A DNA stretch of 64,000 nucleotides from Aliidiomarina sp. (GCF_022565475.1 NZ_JAIUMR010000009.1:1-64000), one strand, 5' to 3'. Shown: positions 9,283 to 18,581, numbered from the stretch's first letter. Numbers and translations: made by a program. Notes: generated from the sequence alone by a model not told the origin.

Positions 9283-10086
9283 ATGTCGATTACCTTTGGT
9301 CCATTTGCATTTGCTACCACCCATCTCATCTTTATTGTTGCTGCTCTTCTTGCTTTCGTGGTGGCTTGGCTCGTTAGTCGACGCAGCAATCACCGCGTTG
9401 CGGACTCGGTCTTTAATGTTTTGGCCGTTGGCTTAATTGTCGCGCGCGCAAGTTTCGTCATTCGTTATTTCGAGCTCTACGCCGAAGCGCCATGGCAAAT
9501 TCTCAATGTTCGCGATGGTGGTTTCGACCTTTGGGCCGGTGTCATTGGCGGTGCTTTGATGGCAGTTTGGGAGGTGGTTCGCCGCCGCAGTGTGCTGCAG
9601 CCATTAGCCATTGCCTGTGTCTCGGGTGTTTTGGCCTGGGGTGCTATGACGACGTGGTACGATTATAAATATGGCGAGGAGCTTTGGGTACCCGAAGTTC
9701 GATTAGCAACGCTGGATGACCGGCAGGTCTGGCTCAATCGCGAATATCGCGGCAAGCCTCTTGTGGTTAATTTGTGGGCGACTTGGTGTCCGCCCTGTGT
9801 GCGCGAAATGCCCTTGCTTGAAGACGCTCAGCAAAAGTGGCCAGACGTCGCGTTTGTCACCGTCAATCAAGGCGATGACCTTGACCTCGTCTTGGCATTT
9901 ATTCAAGAGCAAGGCCTCAATCTTGACGACATGCTGATGGATTACAACAGCACCCTGAGTACTGAAATAAATTCATTTGCACTGCCAACTACGCTCTTTT
10001 TTAATGCCGAAGGCATGCTCATCGACAGTCACGTCGGCGAATTTTCCGCTGCTCGTTTACAACAAGCCGTCGATCAGATTCGTTAA
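9283..10086 (+). CDS. Fusion of Lgt-like membrane domain and TlpA-type thioredoxin
   Basis: The 267 residues split in two. The first 125 form several membrane helices and resemble the first half of prolipoprotein diacylglyceryl transferase (RASFVIRYFELY, then GGFDLWAGVIGG), but this part is too short to be a working Lgt and I do not see its catalytic His/Arg set. The second half (about 135-267) is a TlpA/ResA-like thioredoxin domain with WATWCPPC (Cys169 and Cys172) and a cis-proline segment FALPTTLFF. The predicted product is a membrane-tethered periplasmic thiol-disulfide reductase. It follows the persulfide dioxygenase gene by 15 bases, consistent with a role in persulfide or thiol handling. 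Confidence 0.8.
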   Translation: MSITFGPFAFATTHLIFIVAALLAFVVAWLVSRRSNHRVADSVFNVLAVGLIVARASFVIRYFELYAEAPWQILNVRDGGFDLWAGVIGGALMAVWEVVRRRSVLQPLAIACVSGVLAWGAMTTWYDYKYGEELWVPEVRLATLDDRQVWLNREYRGKPLVVNLWATWCPPCVREMPLLEDAQQKWPDVAFVTVNQGDDLDLVLAFIQEQGLNLDDMLMDYNSTLSTEINSFALPTTLFFNAEGMLIDSHVGEFSAARLQQAVDQIR

Positions 10087-10123
10087 TACCTTTAACCGCT
10101 GGGCATTGAGTCCAGCGGTCATT

Positions 10124-11290
10124 TTACAGCAAGGTTTCTATCGCTCGCCCAAGCCCTTCCAACGTAAACGGATACATGCGTTGTTGCATAATGTCACTGA
10201 TCATACGAATCGACGAATAGTATTGCCAACGGCTCTGCGGTTGCGGATTGATCCAAACCGCTTTCGGGTAGTTCTGCAACAAACGTTCCATCCAGACTTG
10301 GCCGGGCTCCTCATTCCAATGTTCAACACTACCACCCGGATAAGCAATCTCATACGGCCCCATGGTTGCATCGCCGACAAAGATTAATTTGTAGTCACTG
10401 CCATAGGTGTGCAAAAGATCGCGCAGTGGTGTTTGTTCCTGGCGACGGCGTTTATTGTTTTTCCACACACCTTCATAGACACAGTTGTGAAAATAGAAAA
10501 ACTCGAGATGCTTAAATTCCGAGCGCACTGCTTGGAAAAGCTGTTGGCATTCATAAATGTAGTCATCCATAGAGCCGCCGACATCGAACAAGATCAACAC
10601 TTTGATAGCGTTATGCCGCTCAGCCTGCCAGCGCAAGTCGAGCATGCCTTGTTTACCGGTGGCGCGAATAGTCTCAGGTAAATCCAGTTCCGTGGCCGCA
10701 CCTGTCCGCGCAAAACGACGTAACTTTCTCAGTGCGAGTTTAATCGTGCGATTATTCAGTTCTTCATCGGTATCGAGATCTTGAAACTCGCGTTTGTCCC
10801 ACACTTTTACCGCACGGCGCGCACCGTTTCCGTCTTGACCAATGCGGATGCCCTCGGGATGATACCCATAAGCACCAAAAGGTGACGTACCACCGGTACC
10901 AATCCACTTATTGCCACCGGCATGGCGCTTCTGTTGTTCTGCTAAACGCTCACGAAATTGTTTCAGCAACTCGTCTAAACCGCCGAGCGCTTGCAGTTTG
11001 GCTTTGTCTTCGTCGCTGAGCTGGCGTTGCAATGACCGCTCTAACCACTCTTGCGGAATACTCGCGGCAATATCGACTTCGTTGACGCCTTCAAAGTAAC
11101 TCGCAAAGGCACGATCGAACCGGTCATACTGACTTTCATCTTTGACCAGCGTCATCCGCGCAACGACGTAAAAATCATCGACATTAGCGAATACCACCTG
11201 CCGCTCGAGAGCGTTGAGCAAGTCCATTAACTCAGTCAAGCTGACCTTTAAGCCATGGTCACGGAGCTTGAAGAAAAACTCAATTAACAT
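10124..11290 (-). CDS. VWA-domain protein of the CoxE-like family, partner of MoxR
   Basis: A 388-residue cytoplasmic protein. The N-terminal half is helical and charged, the middle is glycine-rich, and the C-terminal half (about 225-388) is a von Willebrand A domain. Its metal site reads DVGGSMDD (Asp236, Ser240), a DxGxS variant of the usual DxSxS, as seen in CoxE-like proteins. Such proteins act with MoxR AAA+ ATPases as chaperone-like machines that help assemble or activate other complexes. The gene follows the MoxR gene by 9 bases on the same strand. The client of this pair is not indicated by the neighbours. Confidence 0.85.
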   Translation of the reverse strand: MLIEFFFKLRDHGLKVSLTELMDLLNALERQVVFANVDDFYVVARMTLVKDESQYDRFDRAFASYFEGVNEVDIAASIPQEWLERSLQRQLSDEDKAKLQALGGLDELLKQFRERLAEQQKRHAGGNKWIGTGGTSPFGAYGYHPEGIRIGQDGNGARRAVKVWDKREFQDLDTDEELNNRTIKLALRKLRRFARTGAATELDLPETIRATGKQGMLDLRWQAERHNAIKVLILFDVGGSMDDYIYECQQLFQAVRSEFKHLEFFYFHNCVYEGVWKNNKRRRQEQTPLRDLLHTYGSDYKLIFVGDATMGPYEIAYPGGSVEHWNEEPGQVWMERLLQNYPKAVWINPQPQSRWQYYSSIRMISDIMQQRMYPFTLEGLGRAIETLL

Positions 11291-11299
11291 AGCAAGGCC

Positions 11300-12157
11300 T
11301 TAACGCGTCTGCCGACGACTCATAAACGCAAGCTTTTCAACGAGCTCAACATCCTGTTCATTTTTCAGCAAGGCACCAAACATGGGCATAAGTCCCTGCC
11401 CTTGATTGGCTTGCAATTGTTCTGGGCCAATATCTTCCGCCAATAACAACTTCAACCAGTCCAGCAACTCCGATGTACTCGGCTTTTTCTTTAAATGCGG
11501 CACGTCGCGTAAGTCAAAGAAAACATCGAGAGCAGTGCTCAATAGACGCTGTTGGATATTGGGAAAGTGCACCGCAACGATTTGTTGCAATGTATCCGCG
11601 TCTGGAAAACGAATGTAATGGAAAAAACACCGACGCAAAAATGCATCTGGCAGCTCTTTTTCGTTATTTGACGTAATGATCACAATCGGCCGATGACGCG
11701 CGCTAATTTGCTCACCGGTTTCGTAAACATGAAACTCCATCTGGTCGAGTTCGTGCAAAAGATCGTTCGGGAATTCGATATCAGCTTTATCAATCTCATC
11801 AATTAGCAGAACCGGTCGTTTGTCGGCGGTAAATGCCTGCCATAATTTGCCCGGTTTAATATAGTTCGCGATGTCATGCACCCGTTCACTACCGAGCTGA
11901 CTGTCACGCAAGCGCGAGACTGCATCATATTCGTAAAGGCCTTGCTGGGCTTTGGTCGTCGACTTAATGTGCCAACGTAACAAGTCGGTACCGAGCGATG
12001 CCGCCAGCTCTTCGGCTAATTTAGTCTTACCGGTTCCCGGTTCACCTTTAATCAATAATGGCTTTTCCAACGTTACGGCTGCGTTAACCGCTAAGGCAAG
12101 TTCAGCAGAAACAATATAGCTCTCAGTGCTCTGGAAACCAGCGGAAAATTGACTCAT
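11300..12157 (-). CDS. MoxR-family AAA+ ATPase
   Basis: A 285-residue AAA+ ATPase with Walker A GEPGTGKT (38-45), Walker B LLIDEID (117-123), a sensor-1 TSNNEKELPDAF segment and the arginine finger region FLRRCFFHYI. The size and order fit the MoxR group, which works with VWA proteins to remodel or insert cofactors into target complexes. It is followed by the CoxE-like VWA gene after 9 bases. AGGA lies upstream of the ATG. A terminator directly upstream separates it from the DUF3185 gene, so it probably has its own promoter. Confidence 0.9.
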   Translation of the reverse strand: MSQFSAGFQSTESYIVSAELALAVNAAVTLEKPLLIKGEPGTGKTKLAEELAASLGTDLLRWHIKSTTKAQQGLYEYDAVSRLRDSQLGSERVHDIANYIKPGKLWQAFTADKRPVLLIDEIDKADIEFPNDLLHELDQMEFHVYETGEQISARHRPIVIITSNNEKELPDAFLRRCFFHYIRFPDADTLQQIVAVHFPNIQQRLLSTALDVFFDLRDVPHLKKKPSTSELLDWLKLLLAEDIGPEQLQANQGQGLMPMFGALLKNEQDVELVEKLAFMSRRQTR

Positions 12158-12186
12158 AAATAAAAATCCTGTCAGCGCAAAAAGTA

Positions 12187-12216
12187 AAACGCCATGATAA
12201 CAAAATCATGGCGTTT
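12187..12216 (-). terminator. Rho-independent terminator of the DUF3185 gene
   Basis: A perfect 12-bp stem (AAACGCCATGAT and its complement) with a six-base loop lies just after the small membrane-protein gene. On the minus strand it runs into a T-rich tail (TTTTACTTTTTG). Confidence 0.8.
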
Positions 12217-12238
12217 CAGGGGAACGACGAGAAACGTT

Positions 12239-12442
12239 TTATTTTTTCATGCCAGTCAGGAAGCCACCGATTCCGACAATGGCTAAGACCGCGCCGACAA
12301 TTAAAAACCACATGGCGTTGTCAGTTGGCTGGCCAGTAAAGGCCTCAGTCACCTGAGACGCCGCGGATTGCTTTTCCTGCCAACCGAAATACAGCACAAT
12401 CAGGCCGGCGACTAAAATGGCTAACGATACAAATTTATTCAT
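12239..12442 (-). CDS. DUF3185-family small membrane protein
   Basis: A 67-residue protein with two hydrophobic helices (about 4-20 and 44-63) joined by a polar linker, beginning MNKFVSLAILVAGLIVLYFG. This is the DUF3185 pattern, a small inner-membrane family of unknown function that is common in marine gammaproteobacteria and often stress-linked; that last point is family knowledge and not visible here. It is a single-gene unit with its own terminator directly downstream. AAGGAGCAATGTTGC upstream of the ATG contains a good ribosome site. Confidence 0.8.
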   Translation of the reverse strand: MNKFVSLAILVAGLIVLYFGWQEKQSAASQVTEAFTGQPTDNAMWFLIVGAVLAIVGIGGFLTGMKK

Positions 12443-12579
12443 GCAACATTGCTCCTTGTCTCACCGAAAATATTATTGTTTGCTATCCAGTAATTACTGC
12501 TGTTTACCATTTCAGCCTAGTCTAACTTGGCTCAAAGTCCAATAAATGACTGTAAGTTTTTCGAAATGATAACAAGTCC

Positions 12580-13650
12580 TTACGGCTCCCAACGCTTCAC
12601 TTTCTGGCGAATTTCGCCACTTTCAATCCAGCCCTGTACCTGTTCAGCAAGTCGATAACCTGCATCCGTAGCCTGTTGCCAAAACTTTTGCCGAGCGGCG
12701 ACATCGAGTTGAGCGAAATCATGACGGTCTGGGATCTTTTGATAGGGCAACTGATCAATAAATTCTTGGGTTGGCATAATAATCACCGCATTCGGCCAAC
12801 GATCGGGGCCGGTACGGCGTTTTTTCAAGCCTTTATCGAACCAGCCCGGAATAATATCGCGTTGAAAATGGGGATAGAGGATTAACCCTTCGCGTTGACC
12901 TAACGGTAAATCAAAATGATAGTCGGTCACACCACCGTCGCGATAAACCCCTGGCGGCGCGCCGGGAATATCACGGACACCCGCAAGCACCATCGGAATC
13001 GAGCCGCTCGCCAACAACGCATGGCGAAAATTATCTGCGGTTAACTGTACATGACGCGTCGGCAGGTCATTCCAATCGCGCCCCAAAGGCGGTTTTGCCG
13101 CTGGATGATGAAACACCACGCGCTCAAAACTACTCGCCAAAGTCTTGCGCGAAATAGCATTCAAGGCCGCCGCTTTGATTAAACCTATGCCTTGCCCTAA
13201 GCGACTTTCCGAGGCGACAATGCCTTTGCTGCGGACGACAATCATGTGATGGCGAAACGTGTCTTGCTGGAGCATTTCAGTGATGGCATCATCTGGAACG
13301 TATTCATGTAAAAGCGCAATGGCTTTGTCCGTGATCTCTTTCACATCCGGCTTCTCGCTGTAAACCGTCGCCCGATACAATTTACTAAATAAAGCACTCG
13401 CTGCAGCCGCATCACTGCGCCCCAAACTGGCAAAGCGCCATGCCCCGGCTGACGTTCCTAACAGCTCTAAGGGTTGCTGGCGTTGGGCAAAAAACTCGCC
13501 AAACAAGTAGTGATCCAGACCTTGCAATACGAACCACTTGGGACCACCCGAGGCACCGAGCAGCAAACTGATATCCTGTTGCTGAAGCCCATGTTCTTGA
13601 ATGTGTGCATACGCGCGTGCGCCGGCTTTGATTTCTGCCCAATCTGTCAT
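12580..13650 (-). CDS. Patatin-like phospholipase
   Basis: This 356-residue protein shows the patatin catalytic arrangement: a glycine-rich oxyanion loop (GASGGPKW, about 33-40), the nucleophile elbow GTSAGAWR (about 65-72) and the catalytic aspartate in RDGGVTDYHFD (about 238). No signal peptide is visible, so it is probably cytoplasmic or peripheral to the inner membrane. Patatin-like enzymes hydrolyse acyl chains of membrane lipids. It is divergent from xthA and shares a 163-bp promoter region with it. No neighbouring gene suggests a more specific substrate. Confidence 0.85.
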   Translation of the reverse strand: MTDWAEIKAGARAYAHIQEHGLQQQDISLLLGASGGPKWFVLQGLDHYLFGEFFAQRQQPLELLGTSAGAWRFASLGRSDAAAASALFSKLYRATVYSEKPDVKEITDKAIALLHEYVPDDAITEMLQQDTFRHHMIVVRSKGIVASESRLGQGIGLIKAAALNAISRKTLASSFERVVFHHPAAKPPLGRDWNDLPTRHVQLTADNFRHALLASGSIPMVLAGVRDIPGAPPGVYRDGGVTDYHFDLPLGQREGLILYPHFQRDIIPGWFDKGLKKRRTGPDRWPNAVIIMPTQEFIDQLPYQKIPDRHDFAQLDVAARQKFWQQATDAGYRLAEQVQGWIESGEIRQKVKRWEP

Positions 13651-13690
13651 GCTATTGCCTTTTTATTGTTATCACTGTTCCTGCTGATTC

Positions 13691-13716
13691 GCAGTCGCCA
13701 GTATACTGCGACTGGC
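13691..13716. promoter_or_regulatory. Quasi-palindrome in the patatin/xthA divergent promoter
   Basis: CAGTCG and CGACTG arms flank a centre that holds the 10-bp palindrome CAGTATACTG. The centre includes TATACT, a possible -10 element. It may be an operator or promoter for xthA; this is inference from symmetry and position only. Confidence 0.3.
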
Positions 13717-13813
13717 GTTGAATTACAGCCTTGAGTCACCAGCTGCATTCTCCGCCGAGCAGTGGTATCCTTGCTTGACTCTATTTATTAATTGCTGCGA
13801 AAAGAATCGTCCT

Positions 13814-14629
13814 ATGAAATTTATTAGTTTTAATATCAATGGCCTGCGTGCACGACTACATCAGTTACAAGCGCTCATCGACAAACACCAGCCGGATGTC
13901 ATTGGTCTCCAAGAAACCAAAGTTCATGACGAAGCCTTCCCGCTTGCGGACGTCGAAGCCATGGGCTATCAAGTTTACTTCTTTGGTCAAAAAGCCCATT
14001 ACGGCGTAGCCTTACTCACCAAAGTACCGACGCAGGATGTTACTTATGGCTGGCCAGGCGATGACGAAGACGCTCAACGCCGGATGATCATGGCAACGGT
14101 CACTGCGCCGGACGGCGAGCAAATTCGGGTCATGAACGGTTACTTCCCGCAAGGCGAGTCGCGCGACCATCCGATCAAATTTCCCGCCAAAGAAAAGTTT
14201 TATCAAGACTTAATGGCTTACCTCAACAGCACGCAGTCGCCTGATCAACCTGTGTTACTGATGGGTGACATGAACATTTCCACGACTGATCTAGACATTG
14301 GCATCGGTGAAGCCAATGCAAAGCGCTGGTTGAAAACCGGTAAATGTAGCTTTTTACCCGAAGAACGTGAGTGGATGCAGCGTCTCTTAGATTGGGGCTT
14401 TATCGACACCTATCGCCAACTTAAGCCAGACGAGAATCAGCAGTTCAGCTGGTTTGACTATCGTTCACGTGGGTTTGACGATAACCGTGGACTGCGTATT
14501 GACCTAATTTTGGCCACCGAAGCATTAGCTGCACGGTGTATCGATGCTGGCATTGACTATGAGCTGCGCGGCATTGATAAACCGTCTGATCACGCGCCAA
14601 TTTGGAGTGAATTCAAAACCAAATCTTAA
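13814..14629 (+). CDS. xthA: Exodeoxyribonuclease III
   Basis: A 271-residue AP endonuclease/3'-5' exonuclease of base-excision repair. Catalytic residues match the E. coli enzyme: Asn7 in FNING, Glu34 in LQETK, Asp/Asn in MGDMNIS (about 151-153), and the PSDHAPIW histidine near the end. Starting at [14 protein letters not shown] gives the standard length. The longer open frame upstream (from 13718) has no family similarity and is dropped. Its last four bases overlap the end of the convergent yfbV gene. Confidence 0.95.
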   Translation: MKFISFNINGLRARLHQLQALIDKHQPDVIGLQETKVHDEAFPLADVEAMGYQVYFFGQKAHYGVALLTKVPTQDVTYGWPGDDEDAQRRMIMATVTAPDGEQIRVMNGYFPQGESRDHPIKFPAKEKFYQDLMAYLNSTQSPDQPVLLMGDMNISTTDLDIGIGEANAKRWLKTGKCSFLPEEREWMQRLLDWGFIDTYRQLKPDENQQFSWFDYRSRGFDDNRGLRIDLILATEALAARCIDAGIDYELRGIDKPSDHAPIWSEFKTKS

Positions 14630-15051
14630 TGTTCTTCCGGCGGCAACACCGCTAAGGCTTTGCGCAATACTCGCGCAAGATCAATATACGCTGGGCCCGG
14701 TCGATGACCGGGCAAGCGAATATCCTCTCCGGCTTGATTCAATTTATACTGTAAATCTAAAAACCAACTTTTAAGCGGTGGCGGCAACAGTCGATAGCTA
14801 CGCTTGCCTAACCAATAATAACCTTGCAGTGGCAGCAGCAATAAAAATAGCGTGGTTGCAATAATTTGCGGCAGATAATCGGCACCTAAATACTGAAATT
14901 GGACATAGAAATTCGCCACCGCAGCGACCGGAATAACCTTAACACCCAACTTCAGCGCAGGAATCACCCGCGACTCTGGAAGATTGCCAACCACAGCGTG
15001 ATTCGGCCAAATCTTCATGTAATCCAGACCATTTTTAAAAGTTTTCCACAT
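14626..15051 (-). CDS. yfbV: YfbV (DUF412) inner-membrane protein
   Basis: The 141-residue protein with two central membrane helices (about 40-58 and 62-82) and the [18 protein letters not shown] segment is the YfbV family. In E. coli YfbV insulates the Ter macrodomain from the flanking chromosome. YfbV is restricted to a subset of gammaproteobacteria, which supports the taxonomic reading. The stop codon overlaps xthA on the other strand by four bases. Its upstream region contains two perfect DnaA boxes about 180 bases away. Confidence 0.88.
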   Translation of the reverse strand: MWKTFKNGLDYMKIWPNHAVVGNLPESRVIPALKLGVKVIPVAAVANFYVQFQYLGADYLPQIIATTLFLLLLPLQGYYWLGKRSYRLLPPPLKSWFLDLQYKLNQAGEDIRLPGHRPGPAYIDLARVLRKALAVLPPEEH

Positions 15052-15400
15052 AATGCTCTCAAATACGTGCTTCTGATGGCTAATTATCCACTGATTTTAT
15101 CGTTGTCGATATAGTACACACAAAAAGTTTGCTTTTCGATCAGTGGCCAGACGACTGAACAAAACTCACCCAGTCAATTTAGTTATTACATATCATAAAC
15201 TTAAAGAGTTGAATCCAGCTAATTAACAAGGTTATCCACAGAAAAAGTGGATGACTTTGGATAATAAAAGTTATCCACAACAAACTCCGCTTAGGGTGAC
15301 TTGGGCGAAGCTTGCAATGCAGTGTATACTGCGAAAATATCCATTTCGTTCACGCTTGAGCTTACCATAGCCTGAGCATGTCAATAAAAGGAATCACATT
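15052..15400. other. 349-bp intergenic region with DnaA boxes
   Basis: The divergent spacer between yfbV and yffB contains no coding sequence that I can support. It is AT-rich in its middle, carries the DnaA box cluster at 15232-15279, and must hold the promoters for both flanking genes. I see no RNA gene or terminator in it. Confidence 0.6.
15232..15279. promoter_or_regulatory. Two perfect DnaA boxes with a degenerate one between
   Basis: TTATCCACA occurs exactly at 15232-15240 and 15271-15279 in the same orientation. Between them TTTGGATAA (15257-15265) is a one-mismatch match to the inverted box and AGTGGATGA (15246-15254) is weaker. By chance a given 9-mer should occur about once per 130 kb counting both strands, so two in 48 bases is notable. 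The cluster may bind DnaA to control yffB-dapE or yfbV, or titrate DnaA. Confidence 0.55.
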
Positions 15401-15751
15401 ATGAGCGCCGTTGTATTCGGTATTAAAAACTGCGACACCGTTAAAAAATCCTTAAAGTGGCTGAAGGAACATAACGTTGATTTTCAGTTTGAGGATTTAA
15501 AAAGTGCCCCGCTTGCCGCTTCTACCATCGAACATTGGGTAAAAACACTGGGGGCCGATACCCTCATCAACAAGCGCGGTACCACGTGGCGGAAACTACC
15601 GGACGACGATAAAGGCGAGTTAACCTTGCCGCGCACTGTGCACTTGATTCAAAGTCATCCAACCTTGATTAAGCGCCCTTTGGTGGTCCTCGACGGTAAT
15701 ATCATGGTCGGTTTTGACGAAGGTAGTTGGCAGGAGTTTTTTGGTGTCTGA
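15401..15751 (+). CDS. yffB: ArsC/Spx-family protein YffB
   Basis: A 116-residue thioredoxin-fold protein of the ArsC/Spx family with a single cysteine in [15 protein letters not shown]. It has the length and the [14 protein letters not shown] segment of the YffB branch, which sits beside dapE in many gammaproteobacteria. True arsenate reductase activity has not been shown for this branch; glutathione-linked thiol chemistry is more likely. AAGGA precedes the ATG. The gene overlaps the dapE start and leads a four-gene operon. Confidence 0.88.
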   Translation: MSAVVFGIKNCDTVKKSLKWLKEHNVDFQFEDLKSAPLAASTIEHWVKTLGADTLINKRGTTWRKLPDDDKGELTLPRTVHLIQSHPTLIKRPLVVLDGNIMVGFDEGSWQEFFGV

Positions 15752-16901
15752 TTTAAATCATCCCACACTCGAATTAGCGCGCGATTTAATTGCTCGGCCG
15801 TCCATTACCCCGCACGATGCGGGCTGCCAAAACGTTATGGCCGATCGTTTAGCTCGGTTAGGGTTCAACATCGAAACCATGGTGTTCGAAGACACAACGA
15901 ACCTCTGGGCGCGGCGCAATAGCAGTGGCCCACTGTTTTGCTTTGCCGGCCATACGGATGTTGTGCCTCCAGGTCCTGAAAGTGATTGGAACACCCCACC
16001 CTTTGAGCCCACAGATATTAACGGCGTACTTTATGGTCGCGGCGCTGCCGATATGAAAGGCAGCCTAGCAGCGATGATCGTAGCCACTGAACGCTTTATT
16101 GCCAAACATCCCGACCATGCCGGAAGCCTCGCCTTTCTGATTACTAGTGACGAAGAAGGCCCTTTCATAAACGGCACCGTGCGCGTGATTGAAACCCTCG
16201 AAGCGCGTAACGAAAAGATTAATTGGTGCGTCGTCGGTGAACCGTCGAGCACGCAGTATTGTGGTGACGTGATTAAATATGGTCGGCGCGGCAGCATGAC
16301 CGGCTACCTCAAAGTTCATGGCATTCAAGGCCATGTTGCCTATCCACATTTGGCGAATAACCCTGTTCATGCAGCGGCACCCGCGTTGGCTGCGCTGGCT
16401 AACGAATTATGGGACGAAGGTAACGACGCCTTTCCACCCACCAGTTTTCAAATTGTCGATGTTCATGCCGGCACCGGTGCCACAAATGTTGTTCCAGGAA
16501 AGCTTTCTGTAACCTTTAACTTACGCTTTAGCACCGAATCCACGGCCGACAGCCTGAAAGCGCGTATTTATAAGATTCTCGACCAACACGGCTTAACCTA
16601 TGAGTTAGATTGGATTCTGAATGGCCTGCCGTTCCTGACCGATCACGGTACCTTAGTCGATGCGGCAACGGCTGCTGTCACCGATGTCATTGGTAAAGCG
16701 CCGACCTTATCAACCGCTGGGGGCACCTCTGACGGCCGTTTCATTGCTCCTACTGGCGCTCAGGTTCTTGAACTTGGCCCTGTTAACGCCAGCATTCACA
16801 AAGTTAATGAGCACGTGTCCCACGATGATCTAATAAAGCTCACCGATATGTACGAACGCATATTGCAGCGGGTGTTGGTTGAAACGGATATGGGAGCCTG
16901 A
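15744..16901 (+). CDS. dapE: Succinyl-diaminopimelate desuccinylase
   Basis: A 385-residue M20 metallopeptidase-family enzyme of lysine and peptidoglycan precursor synthesis; it removes succinate from N-succinyl-LL-diaminopimelate. Metal and catalytic motifs are [31 protein letters not shown] and the C-terminal NASIHKVNE. The start is GTG at 15744, inside the end of yffB, with CAGGAG nine bases upstream; the longer frame from a TTG at 15714 is not used. The overlap indicates translational coupling with yffB. dapA is nearby on the other strand, so two lysine-pathway genes lie within 4 kb. Confidence 0.94.
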   Translation: MSDLNHPTLELARDLIARPSITPHDAGCQNVMADRLARLGFNIETMVFEDTTNLWARRNSSGPLFCFAGHTDVVPPGPESDWNTPPFEPTDINGVLYGRGAADMKGSLAAMIVATERFIAKHPDHAGSLAFLITSDEEGPFINGTVRVIETLEARNEKINWCVVGEPSSTQYCGDVIKYGRRGSMTGYLKVHGIQGHVAYPHLANNPVHAAAPALAALANELWDEGNDAFPPTSFQIVDVHAGTGATNVVPGKLSVTFNLRFSTESTADSLKARIYKILDQHGLTYELDWILNGLPFLTDHGTLVDAATAAVTDVIGKAPTLSTAGGTSDGRFIAPTGAQVLELGPVNASIHKVNEHVSHDDLIKLTDMYERILQRVLVETDMGA

Positions 16902-16903
16902 TC

Positions 16904-17599
16904 ATGGCCGCGGAGAAGCAGCTGACTTGGACACAATTGACCGGCCGCAATGCGGATCATGTCGTTACTGTCCCCGGTGCAAGCTCCGCACTGATTCGTT
17001 TGCAACCTGCGGTAGTCGCAGCTTTTCTGCGGCTGCAAACGGCCGCAGCGAGCGCGGGGCATAATTTACATATTGCCAGTGGCTTTCGCGACTTTGAGCG
17101 GCAACGTGTCATTTGGACAAGAAAATGGCAAGCCAGTACACAAGACCAACAGGCTTTAGAAACGATCCTGCATTGGTCAGCGTTACCGGGAGCATCACGT
17201 CACCATTGGGGAACGGACGCGGACTTCTTCGATCCGTCCGCATTAGGGACTGCGACCTTGCAACTTGAGCCTTGGGAGTATGAACCCGGCGGGCCTTTTG
17301 CGTCACTATCCGCATGGCTGACGGAGCATGCCGCTCGTTTCGGTTTTTATCGCTGCTATGCCGATCCCGCAAGTAGTGGCGTTGCTGTTGAACCATGGCA
17401 CTTTTCCTTTGCGCCAATAGCACAGCGCTATCCTGAACAGTTGAATTGTGCAGCGCTCAGACAACTGTATCTCGATTCTGAGCTACCCGGCCACGCAATA
17501 ATCCTGCCCCAGCTCGAGCAACTTTTAGCCAAGTATGTTTGGCAAACCACCCCAGCACCAGCAGTAGCGCTTGCTGCACCATTGAGTGAGGATCTCTGA
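16904..17599 (+). CDS. M15-family (VanY/DacB-like) D-alanyl-D-alanine carboxypeptidase
   Basis: A 231-residue zinc peptidase of the VanY group. Motifs are SGFRDFERQ (about 59-67), GASRHHWGTDADFFD (zinc His and Asp, about 95-109) and EPWHFSFA (about 164-171). Such enzymes trim D-Ala or D-lactate from peptidoglycan stems. No signal peptide is evident at the predicted start, so export is unclear; a cytoplasmic role in cell-wall recycling is possible. It begins two bases after dapE and its TGA overlaps the next ATG, so it is part of the yffB-dapE operon. Confidence 0.85.
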   Translation: MAAEKQLTWTQLTGRNADHVVTVPGASSALIRLQPAVVAAFLRLQTAAASAGHNLHIASGFRDFERQRVIWTRKWQASTQDQQALETILHWSALPGASRHHWGTDADFFDPSALGTATLQLEPWEYEPGGPFASLSAWLTEHAARFGFYRCYADPASSGVAVEPWHFSFAPIAQRYPEQLNCAALRQLYLDSELPGHAIILPQLEQLLAKYVWQTTPAPAVALAAPLSEDL

Positions 17600-17814
17600 T
17601 GTCCATTGGTGCTTGGCTAATTATCATTCTGGCCTTGGGGATTATTCTTAGCAATATCATGTTGCTGAAAAAGACAGCCAACATGAAAATGCCGAAAAGG
17701 AAAGAGAAGGCTGAACCCAATGAGGATGTTGATGACTCAGCAGATGCATGGGACAAAGACAATTGGGGTAAAGATGACTGGCAAAAAGACAACTGGGACG
17801 ATGAGCAAAAATAA
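17599..17814 (+). CDS. DUF2897-family single-span membrane protein
   Basis: A 71-residue protein with one N-terminal hydrophobic helix (about 4-23), a basic stretch (KMPKRKEK) and a strongly acidic tail. The tail repeats a short unit, KDNWGKDDWQKDNWDD, in which Trp alternates with Asp/Lys. The pattern fits DUF2897, whose function is unknown. It shares the TGATG overlap with the preceding M15 peptidase and ends the operon right before a strong terminator. Confidence 0.75.
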   Translation: MSIGAWLIIILALGIILSNIMLLKKTANMKMPKRKEKAEPNEDVDDSADAWDKDNWGKDDWQKDNWDDEQK

Positions 17815-17841
17815 ACGACCCCGCAGCGTGCGGGGTCGTTT
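17813..17841. terminator. Bidirectional terminator between DUF2897 and purC
   Basis: A perfect 13-bp GC-rich stem (AAACGACCCCGCA with its complement) and a three-base loop lie between convergent genes. Both sides end in A/T runs, so it can serve either strand. Confidence 0.85.
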
Positions 17842-17870
17842 ATTTGATCAGCTCACTTACATACGCAGAT

Positions 17871-18581
17871 TTACAGCGGCACACCTAAACGTTTTGCCAC
17901 TTCTTCGTAAGCTTCAACCACACCACCTAAACCTTGACGGAAGCGGTCTTTGTCTAACTTAGTCTGGGTTTCTTTGTCCCATAAACGACAACCATCTGGG
18001 CTAAACTCATCACCCAGCACGATTTCGCCATGAAAAACACCGAATTCGAGCTTATAGTCGACTAACAACATACCCGCATCTGCGAACAAAGGCTTGAGCA
18101 CGTCATTAACGGCGAACGTTAGACGCTTCATTTCTGCCATCTGTTCTGCAGTTGCCCAGCCGAAAGTCTCAACGTGTGATTCATTGACCATAGGATCATG
18201 CAAGGCGTCGTTTTTCAGGAAAAGTTCGAACGTCGGAGGACTCAACTCCAACCCTTCTTGCACACCCAAACGACGCACGAGAGAGCCGGCAGCGAGGTTA
18301 CGAACGACACACTCCACCGGAATCATATCGAGTTTCTTCACCACACACTCAGTGTCTGACAACAGCGCTTCCATTTGCGTCGGAATTCCCGCAGCGGCCA
18401 GCTTTTCCATAATGAAGTGGTTGAACTTATTGTTCACCATGCCCTTGCGAGCAAGCTGTTCGACCTTTTCACCATCAAAGGCTGACGTGTCGTCGCGGAA
18501 CTCTAAAATTAGATATTCCGGGTTCTCAGTGGTAAACACAGTTTTCGCTTTACCGCGGTACAACTCATCTCGTTTTTGCAT
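17871..18581 (-). CDS. purC: SAICAR synthetase
   Basis: Phosphoribosylaminoimidazole-succinocarboxamide synthase, 236 residues, step eight of purine synthesis. The sequence from YRGKAKTVF through [20 protein letters not shown] and [12 protein letters not shown] covers the family signatures over the full expected length. It is the last gene of a dapA-bamC-purC run: 17 bases separate it from bamC, and the terminator follows 30 bases downstream. The dapA-bamC-purC order is the same as in E. coli. Confidence 0.96.
   Translation of the reverse strand: MQKRDELYRGKAKTVFTTENPEYLILEFRDDTSAFDGEKVEQLARKGMVNNKFNHFIMEKLAAAGIPTQMEALLSDTECVVKKLDMIPVECVVRNLAAGSLVRRLGVQEGLELSPPTFELFLKNDALHDPMVNESHVETFGWATAEQMAEMKRLTFAVNDVLKPLFADAGMLLVDYKLEFGVFHGEIVLGDEFSPDGCRLWDKETQTKLDKDRFRQGLGGVVEAYEEVAKRLGVPL

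Noticed and set aside
15052-15400. Possible replication origin at the DnaA boxes
   Set aside because: There are only two perfect boxes, no clear AT-rich unwinding element with repeats, and no dnaA, gidA or rpmH nearby.
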